From positions 682,001 to 746,000 of the forward strand of contig PLDA01000002.1 in NCBI GenBank assembly GCA_003134965.1: a stretch of 64,000 nucleotides of DNA, written 5' to 3'. Under the pieces are notes generated by a model. That model ran no database searches and was not told the origin of the DNA. It saw only the letters and a program-made list of their open reading frames with translations. The DNA comes from Vulcanimicrobium winogradskyi. GTDB lineage: Bacteria > Vulcanimicrobiota > Vulcanimicrobiia > Vulcanimicrobiales > Vulcanimicrobiaceae. Of this stretch, positions 59,097 to 64,000 are shown one piece after another. Made by a program: the position numbers and the translations under genes. Positions within the stretch are counted from its first letter, which is position 1; every line of letters starts with the position of its first letter.

Positions 59097-59989
59097 CCGG
59101 GCGTGTTCCCGAGCGGGTTGAGCGGATACGTTCCGATCGCGGTGGTCCCGATGACGTAGCCGGGCGGCATCGCGACGTCCCAGTTGTTGACCGTCGCCAT
59201 GCACGGCCGCCCGGGATCGAGGACCGTCCCGGTCGCGTCGCCGCCCGGCCACGACATCGCGTTCAGCTTGGCGGCGATCGTCGCGTAGACTTGCTGGTGG
59301 ATCGACATCGCCCCGTAGACGCCACCGGGACCGATGCCGTTCTGCGGGGCGCTCCAGTTGCTGCCGTCGAGATACTCGGCGAATCCGCTGGCCCACAGCG
59401 GCGCATTCGGCGAGCACCCCGCGTTCGCGCTGGGCTGGCAGTGATAAAGGAAGCGGAACCCGATGTGGTACGGCGGCGCGTTCCCGTCGTCGTTGAAGTA
59501 CGTCTTCTGCTTCGCGAAGTCGGCCGACGAGTTGTACGGGTTGCCGTCGAGCTCGAAGCCGACGCCGGAGACCATCATGTTGGCTTCGATCACGCCGCTC
59601 GAGAGGGAGGTCTTGGGCAGGATCATGCCGATCCCGACCCCGTTGTTGGTGATCGTCGCCTGGGTGTGCGTCGGCCGGACGACCTGCGCCCCGCCGTGCC
59701 GGTTCGACGAAGCGGCGACGTTGTAGTCGACGTCGACGCTCGTCGCGTCGGGCTGCGAAGACTGCACGTTGACCGTCGCGTTCTGCGCGACGGTCGGAAA
59801 CGGTCCGGCGATCGCGGCGTTCGGATCGTTGCCGAGCACGGAAGCATGCGCGGCGACGAACGCCGCACCGTCCCCGCCGAGCTGCGCCAGCCCGATGAGG
59901 CCGAGCTCGAAGGTGCCGAACAGCAGCGTCAGGACAACGCCGAGAACCACTGCGGTCTCGGGGACCGCCGCTCCCCGAGAGCCTCTCAT
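59087..59989 (-). CDS. TadE-like pilus assembly protein with large secreted domain
   Basis: 300 residues. MRGSRGAAVPETAVVLGVVLTLLFGTFELGLIGL has the TadE signature G-x-x-x-x-E-T-A plus helix. A long, Gly/Asn-rich extracytoplasmic region follows with C residues in YHCQPSANAGCSP and PGRPCMA. Larger than usual TadE (about 200). ATGA overlap with the Flp pilin. Confidence 0.78.
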   Translation of the reverse strand: MRGSRGAAVPETAVVLGVVLTLLFGTFELGLIGLAQLGGDGAAFVAAHASVLGNDPNAAIAGPFPTVAQNATVNVQSSQPDATSVDVDYNVAASSNRHGGAQVVRPTHTQATITNNGVGIGMILPKTSLSSGVIEANMMVSGVGFELDGNPYNSSADFAKQKTYFNDDGNAPPYHIGFRFLYHCQPSANAGCSPNAPLWASGFAEYLDGSNWSAPQNGIGPGGVYGAMSIHQQVYATIAAKLNAMSWPGGDATGTVLDPGRPCMATVNNWDVAMPPGYVIGTTAIGTYPLNPLGNTPGCS

Positions 59990-60165
59990 GGCCCGCTTTG
60001 GGACGCCGTGAGCTTGTCCGAGACGTTGTTGAGCGTCGCGGAGACGGCCTCGTAGACGTGCTGCAGGCCCACGATCGCGACGACCGCGATCAGGGCCAGC
60101 ACGAGCGCGTACTCGGTCAGCGATGCCGCGTCTTCATCACGCAGCATCGCGACGAATGGGGTCAT
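59986..60165 (-). CDS. flp: Flp-type type IVb pilin, copy 1
   Basis: 59 residues. MTPFVAMLRDEDAASLTEYALVLALIAVVA: short leader, Glu at the +5-like position after the cleavage region, Tyr next to it, then one hydrophobic helix, the Flp hallmark. It lacks the usual Gly before the cleavage site (AASLTEY in place of GATLVEY), so processing may differ. Both junctions overlap by 4 bases. Confidence 0.82.
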   Translation of the reverse strand: MTPFVAMLRDEDAASLTEYALVLALIAVVAIVGLQHVYEAVSATLNNVSDKLTASQSGP

Positions 60166-61604
60166 CGGCTGATCACCTCGGGGGTCAGGATGAAGACGAC
60201 GTCGGTCTCGGACTTCTGATAGCGCGTCGAGCGGAAGAGCTTGCCGAGGATCGGCAGATCGCCGAGCCCCGGGATCTTGTCGACGTTGCGCGTCTCTTGC
60301 CGGCGGAGCAGCCCGGCCATCACGATGCTCTCGCCGGATTTCGTCACGACGTCGGTGGTGATGCGGCTGGTCTTGAACGCGGGGAGGATGATGCCACCCG
60401 CCGTGACCCCGTTTTGGAAGTCGAGATCGCTGACCTCGGGCGTGATCTTCGACTCGACGCCGCCGTCCGGCAGGATCGTCGGCGTGACGTTGAGCCGAAC
60501 GCCGTATTCCTTGAACTGAACGGTGACGGCGCCGAGGCCGGTCGAGACGACGTACGGCACCTCGCCACCGACCAGGAACTTCGCTTCGGCGCCCGGCATC
60601 GCGACCAGCTCCGGCGACGAGAGCACGCGCGCGTTCCCGTTGCGGATCAGCGCGTCGATCGTCGGCGCGAGGAAGGCCGCGCGGATGAAACGTCCCTTTA
60701 TGATGTTGAGGGCCTGGCTGGTCGCGGAATTGGCGGTCGTCTGGCCGTTCGGACCCGTCGCTCCGGGGTTGTCGAAGAACGGGAAGAGCGGGTCACCGTA
60801 CGCGATGTTTCCGCTCGGATCGACGGCGGCGCTTTGCAGTCGCAGGCCGATTTGTGAGAGCGCGGTGCGGTCGACCTCGAGGATGGAGACGTGGGTATTG
60901 ACCTGCTGCGTCACGTCGAGGACGAGACGGTCGACCAGTTTGCCGTCGACGGCGAGGTTCGCGCCGGCGAACCCGCGGACGCGCTGCAGCACTGCCTCGG
61001 CGGCGGCCCGGTCGCGGACCCGGCCGCTGACGATCACGTTGCCCTTGGTGTCGTAGTCCACGCGCACGTCACGCGCGCCGGTGTCGCGCGCCAGCTCGTT
61101 CTGAATCGCGCCGAGCGGGCGCGAGACCGTCACGGCGTTGACGATGTCGTACTTCTGGTTCTTGGCGAGCAGGCTGAAGCGCCCGAGCACGTCGCCGATG
61201 TGGTTGGCGCGCCCCTGGTCGGCGACGTCGCCTTTGACGACGAGCGCGCGCCCGATCGGCTCGATCGTGACGCCGGGCTCGCCGAGCGTCGTGCGCAGCA
61301 TCTGCGCGAGATCGTCCAGGGTTTGCTCGGTGACGGTCACGTCGTACTCGCGCCGGCCGCCGTTGGCCCACACGAGCAGGGTCGTATGACCTGGGCCTTT
61401 CGCGTTGACGATCACTTGCGAGGTACCGACCGGAACGACGCCGGCGATCCGGCCGTCACCGACCGCGACACGGGTGAGTCCCGGCGCCTCGATCGTCGTC
61501 GAGCGCCCTGACGGGAGCGAGATCGCTGCGATTGGCTGCGCAAACGCCGGAGCGGCGATCGCGAGCGACGCGACGATGGACGGAAGGAAGGCGAGCGGTT
61601 TCAT
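60162..61604 (-). CDS. cpaC: Type II/IV secretion-type secretin of the tad system
   Basis: 480 residues. Signal peptide (about 1-22), a pilus N domain (LPSGRSTTIEAPGLTRVAVG), BON-like segment (ARDVRVDYDTKGNVIVSGRV), and the secretin domain with VPYVVSTGLGAVTVQFKEYG, VRLNVTPTIL and GLGDLPILGKLFRS at the end. Forms the outer-membrane pore for Flp pili (RcpA/CpaC). It heads the leftward pilus operon. Confidence 0.93.
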   Translation of the reverse strand: MKPLAFLPSIVASLAIAAPAFAQPIAAISLPSGRSTTIEAPGLTRVAVGDGRIAGVVPVGTSQVIVNAKGPGHTTLLVWANGGRREYDVTVTEQTLDDLAQMLRTTLGEPGVTIEPIGRALVVKGDVADQGRANHIGDVLGRFSLLAKNQKYDIVNAVTVSRPLGAIQNELARDTGARDVRVDYDTKGNVIVSGRVRDRAAAEAVLQRVRGFAGANLAVDGKLVDRLVLDVTQQVNTHVSILEVDRTALSQIGLRLQSAAVDPSGNIAYGDPLFPFFDNPGATGPNGQTTANSATSQALNIIKGRFIRAAFLAPTIDALIRNGNARVLSSPELVAMPGAEAKFLVGGEVPYVVSTGLGAVTVQFKEYGVRLNVTPTILPDGGVESKITPEVSDLDFQNGVTAGGIILPAFKTSRITTDVVTKSGESIVMAGLLRRQETRNVDKIPGLGDLPILGKLFRSTRYQKSETDVVFILTPEVISR

Positions 61605-61632
61605 CCGCGTTCGTTCTGCCCGCGCGAGGGGC

Positions 61633-61658
61633 GTTAACGCGTCAACGTCCCGTCAACG
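61633..61658. promoter_or_regulatory. Direct repeats GTCAACG in 11-base phase between divergent tad operons
   Basis: GTTAACG (61633-61639), GTCAACG (61641-61647) and GTCAACG (61652-61658) in the 114-base gap between the secretin and the rightward operon. An 11-base period is typical of tandem binding sites for OmpR/PhoB-type regulators. The complement also gives two TTGACG -35-like hexamers directed to the secretin. Confidence 0.4.
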
Positions 61659-61718
61659 GTCGGTAAAAGTTCCCACGTTCACGCGAGACCAAGGTCCTAG
61701 TGACGGTATGACCCCGGC

Positions 61719-62432
61719 GTGACTCTCTCGATGCGGCACCTCGCCGCGACGCTTGTTGCGACGGCGCTCCTGGCCACTCCGGCTACCGCCCACACCGGAA
61801 CCCCGCTGATGCGGGTGGCCGAGGGGGCGGGCTACGTCTATGCGTGGTCGGCGTCCGCATCAGAGGTCACGCTCTCGCGCCCTGGACTCACGATCGTCCT
61901 CCGACCCGGCAACCGCCGGTACGAGATCAACGACCGCGTGGCGTACGCCAGCGAAGCACCCGTCTACGAGAACGGCGACCTGTTCGTTCCCGCCGACGTG
62001 GTGAATCAGCTGCGCGTACTTGCCGGACGCAACCCGGATGCGCGTGCCATGGAGGGCGCGCGCACCGGATCCGTCTCCACGCCCGCGACGGTGAGCGGTT
62101 CGCTCACGATCACGGCGCGCATGGCGACGGGTCGCGATGCGATCGTGGTCGACGGGATGGCACCTGCTTCCGTGCCCGTGACCCTCACACTCGTCGGTTC
62201 GATCTCACGCGATCTTCCGGATGTGCTGCTGCGGCGGGTGACCTTGCAGACTGACGGCACGTTCCACGCGACGATCACCGTCGCACCGGCGATGCCTCGC
62301 GGCAGCTACGTCACCGTTACGGCGACCTCGCTGCCCGGGGTGTCCCCCGCCTCAGCGCGGGTCGTCATCGCCGCGCCGAACCCCGGCATCGACTCAGACC
62401 TCTTCGATCATCTCCCTAAAGACCCTAAGTGA
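61719..62432 (+). CDS. Secreted protein with stalk/copper-amine-oxidase-N-like domain
   Basis: 237 residues. Signal peptide (to about residue 24, ATPATAH), then a segment LTIVLRPGNRRYEINDRVAY, APVYENGDLFVPADVVNQL, which is the Copper amine oxidase N-terminal/stalk motif in spirit (PPxxxNGxxxVPxR). A beta-rich C-terminal region follows. GTG 61719 or ATG 61731. Its stop overlaps the region before the second Flp pilin, so it may be an accessory pilus gene. Confidence 0.65.
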   Translation: MTLSMRHLAATLVATALLATPATAHTGTPLMRVAEGAGYVYAWSASASEVTLSRPGLTIVLRPGNRRYEINDRVAYASEAPVYENGDLFVPADVVNQLRVLAGRNPDARAMEGARTGSVSTPATVSGSLTITARMATGRDAIVVDGMAPASVPVTLTLVGSISRDLPDVLLRRVTLQTDGTFHATITVAPAMPRGSYVTVTATSLPGVSPASARVVIAAPNPGIDSDLFDHLPKDPK

Positions 62433-62458
62433 CGAAACCGTCCGTGAAGGAGCTCTCC

Positions 62459-62632
62459 GTGACCACTACGTTCCTCGACATGCTCAAGGACGACGAAGGC
62501 GCGACCCTCGTCGAATACGGCCTCGTCGTCTCTCTCATCGCGGTTGCAGCGATCGTCGCCATCGGCGCGCTCGGCACCAAGGTGAGCGATACGTTCAACG
62601 CCATCGCCACAAAGATCACTCCGCCCTCGTGA
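62459..62632 (+). CDS. flp: Flp-type type IVb pilin, copy 2
   Basis: 57 residues. MTTTFLDMLKDDEGATLVEYGL: classic prepilin site G-ATLVEYGL, followed by a 20-residue helix and a short tail. The GTG at 62459 is chosen over an upstream GTG (62429) because AAGGAG lies seven bases before it. This is probably the major pilin. The stop overlaps the peptidase GTG. Confidence 0.92.
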   Translation: MTTTFLDMLKDDEGATLVEYGLVVSLIAVAAIVAIGALGTKVSDTFNAIATKITPPS

Positions 62633-63114
62633 TTCCGCCGTTCGTCCCGATCCTCGCCGCAGCCGCGGTCGTGGCTGCGGCGAGTGACGTGCGTGCACGC
62701 AAGATCCCGAACGCGCTAACCGGCGCGCTCGCGATTGCGGGCGTCGCCGTCGCCGGGACGACCGGAGGACTCCTTGGTGCTGGGACCGCTCTGGCGATCC
62801 TCACCGTTCTCCTCGCAGCCGGCACCTACGCGTTCGCGCGCGGTTGGTTCGGAGGCGGCGACATCAAGTTGCTCGCAGCAGGATGCTGCGGGTTGACTCC
62901 CGCCCTCGCGGCGGACTTCTTGATCTACACGGCGCTCTGCGGGGGACTTCTCTCGCTCTACGCGCTCGCGACGTCGCAAAGGATGGTGACCTCGCTGATC
63001 ACTCGGCAGCTCCCGCAAACCGGCGAACGGCTTCCCTATGCCGTCGCCGCGACCGGTGGCGCCCTCTCCCTGTGGGTGGCACTCTTATGTCCCGCGTTCT
63101 TGCTCGTCCGCTAG
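62629..63114 (+). CDS. cpaA: Prepilin peptidase (CpaA/TadV)
   Basis: 161 residues, polytopic. Catalytic aspartates in SDVRARKIPNALTG and FGGGDIKLLAAG, the type IV prepilin peptidase pair. It cleaves Flp and TadE/TadF prepilins and has no N-methylation domain. GTG start overlapping flp. Confidence 0.92.
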   Translation: MIPPFVPILAAAAVVAAASDVRARKIPNALTGALAIAGVAVAGTTGGLLGAGTALAILTVLLAAGTYAFARGWFGGGDIKLLAAGCCGLTPALAADFLIYTALCGGLLSLYALATSQRMVTSLITRQLPQTGERLPYAVAATGGALSLWVALLCPAFLLVR

Positions 63115-63983
63115 ACACGCGAACGATAGCACTCTCGGTCGCCGGTCTTCTCGCAGTCGGTACCGGCGTTCTGACCTACAACTACCTCGCAGCGGTCGGC
63201 CATACGACGGCCCCGGTGGTGCAGCGCACGATCCTGGTCGCCGCGCGCACGATCCCGGCGCGTACGACGATCACCGACGCCATGCTGACGCGCGTGTCGC
63301 GTCCCGCGGACGCAGTCGACCCCGACGCGATGGTGGTCCCGGCCTCGGCGATCGGCTCGATCGCGATGAACGAGATCCCGGCCGGGAGCCAGATCACCGC
63401 GTCCAAACTCGTGCACTACTCGGTCGCCGGCCTTCCCGGCCGCGTCCACGTCGGCATGCGCGCCGTCTCGATCGCACTCGACCGCGTCAAAGGCGTCTCG
63501 AACCTGATCCAGGCCGGCGACAAGGTCGACGTGATCGCGGCAACCGTGCCGCGCAACGACGCCGTGCCGAAGGCGGTCACGATCATCCGCGGCGCAACGG
63601 TGCTCTCCGTCGGCACGATGACCGAGCCCGGCGCAACGCCGGCGCCCGACGCCGCGGGGCAGCCGCAGCAGTTCTTGACCGCGACGCTCGAGGTGACGCC
63701 CAAGCAGGCCGACCTCCTGACGCTTGCCGACGTCAACACGATGCTGCGGCTCGCGCTGCGCTCTCCGAAGGAAAGCCAGCGCAGCCAGCCGGTCGAAAAG
63801 CTCGTGTTGAACGGAAGCGCTCAGGCGCAGCGCGCCGAGGCGCCGCTCTCGCCGATGCAGCAGCTGATGCCGCTCCTGGCGCCGCGGCTTCCGGTCGCGC
63901 AAGCGGCGCCGCAGGCAAAACCGGTCTCGCCGGTCGCGGTGATCGACGGCGACAAGATCGTCCAGCCCGGCACGGCGCACTGA
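63087..63983 (+). CDS. cpaB: Flp pilus assembly protein CpaB/RcpC
   Basis: 298 residues. An N-terminal helix (about 14-35), then the SAF/antifreeze-like domain (TILVAARTIPARTTITDAML, GSIAMNEIPAGSQITASKL) and AISIALDRVKGVSNLIQAGDKVDVIAT, the CpaB core. Periplasmic, links to the secretin. It overlaps the peptidase by 28 bases. A Gln/Pro-rich tail follows. Confidence 0.9.
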   Translation: MSRVLARPLDTRTIALSVAGLLAVGTGVLTYNYLAAVGHTTAPVVQRTILVAARTIPARTTITDAMLTRVSRPADAVDPDAMVVPASAIGSIAMNEIPAGSQITASKLVHYSVAGLPGRVHVGMRAVSIALDRVKGVSNLIQAGDKVDVIAATVPRNDAVPKAVTIIRGATVLSVGTMTEPGATPAPDAAGQPQQFLTATLEVTPKQADLLTLADVNTMLRLALRSPKESQRSQPVEKLVLNGSAQAQRAEAPLSPMQQLMPLLAPRLPVAQAAPQAKPVSPVAVIDGDKIVQPGTAH

Positions 63984-63987
63984 CGCC

Positions 63988-64000
63988 ATGAAGGGAACGA
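63988..64000 (+). CDS. Start of a further tad-locus gene (cut by window end)
   Basis: An ATG four bases after the cpaB stop opens MKGT and runs off the window. From gene order in tad loci it may be a secretin, CpaE-like ATPase or CpaD-like protein; nothing more can be said. Confidence 0.3.

Noticed and set aside
1..64000. CRISPR array, tRNA, rRNA, insertion sequence or phage module
   Set aside because: No regularly spaced repeats, no cloverleaf-like CCA-ended segments, no transposase, integrase or phage structural motifs were found.

Overview
The window is a GC-rich (roughly 70 percent by eye), densely packed chromosomal segment. About 65 protein genes sit mostly in operons whose neighbours overlap by 4 bases (ATGA or GTGA junctions). 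I see no rRNA, tRNA, CRISPR array, insertion sequence or phage gene. The gene mix is a ba3-type oxidase, an aerobic benzoyl-CoA (box) pathway, PHA synthase, a bacterial class I-like HMG-CoA reductase and a tad pilus locus. Together with GTG/TTG starts and high GC this is compatible with a deep-branching aerobic heterotroph such as Eremiobacterota/Vulcanimicrobiota, but the phylum is inference and a high-GC proteobacterium is not excluded.

Region 1 (1-8.5 kb), respiration and copper: a response regulator cut by the window start diverges from cbaD-cbaB-cbaA (ba3 oxidase, including a 38-aa subunit IIa gene), a Sco-type copper chaperone and a PNPOx-like flavoprotein. Three small tandem SRPBCC-like paralogues follow. 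Then come a CXXCH outer-membrane-type protein, a free-standing CuA-domain protein and a triheme cytochrome c. Region 2 (8.5-16.1 kb): a methyltransferase, two YkgJ cysteine-cluster proteins and a secreted protein. These lead to a cobalamin-dependent radical SAM protein of the RiPP C-methyltransferase type, a DNA alkyl-transferase, a small wHTH protein and a three-gene nitrile hydratase/thiocyanate hydrolase set with a split beta subunit. Region 3 (16.1-29.2 kb): a FecR/DUF6600 protein and PHA synthase. Diverging from phaC is a tightly coupled eight-gene operon: HMG-CoA reductase, UbiA prenyltransferase, PEP-synthase-like phosphotransferase, BtaA-like (DUF3419), dolichol/phytol-kinase-like, GNAT-like, OleC-like AMP ligase and alpha/beta hydrolase. 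It looks like an undescribed isoprenoid or hybrid lipid pathway and is the most interesting part of the window.

Region 4 (29.2-40 kb), aerobic benzoyl-CoA catabolism: hydrolase, benzoate-CoA ligase and BoxD run leftward. BoxR runs rightward, then a sulfotransferase/glycosyltransferase/acyltransferase cassette, then BoxC, BoxB and a hotdog thioesterase. A near-identical 16-bp element with an embedded TATAAT precedes both boxR/boxD and boxC and matches the expected shape of a BoxR operator. Region 5 (40-46.6 kb): a branched-chain-type binding protein, CitE-like lyase, CoA-transferase, GT39-like membrane enzyme, acyl-CoA dehydrogenase and MaoC hydratase. Region 6 (46.6-57.4 kb): a helicase preceded by a structured leader, a peptide-binding protein, a DUF885 protein, an alcohol dehydrogenase, YkvA and a phosphodiesterase. 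It also holds a short promoter-ORF-terminator unit, a hydroxybutyrate-dehydrogenase-like SDR and a NatAB-type ABC exporter. Region 7 (57.4-64 kb), tad/flp pilus: secretin, Flp pilin and three TadE/TadG-like proteins run leftward. A secreted protein, a second Flp pilin, prepilin peptidase and CpaB run rightward, and the locus continues past the window end.
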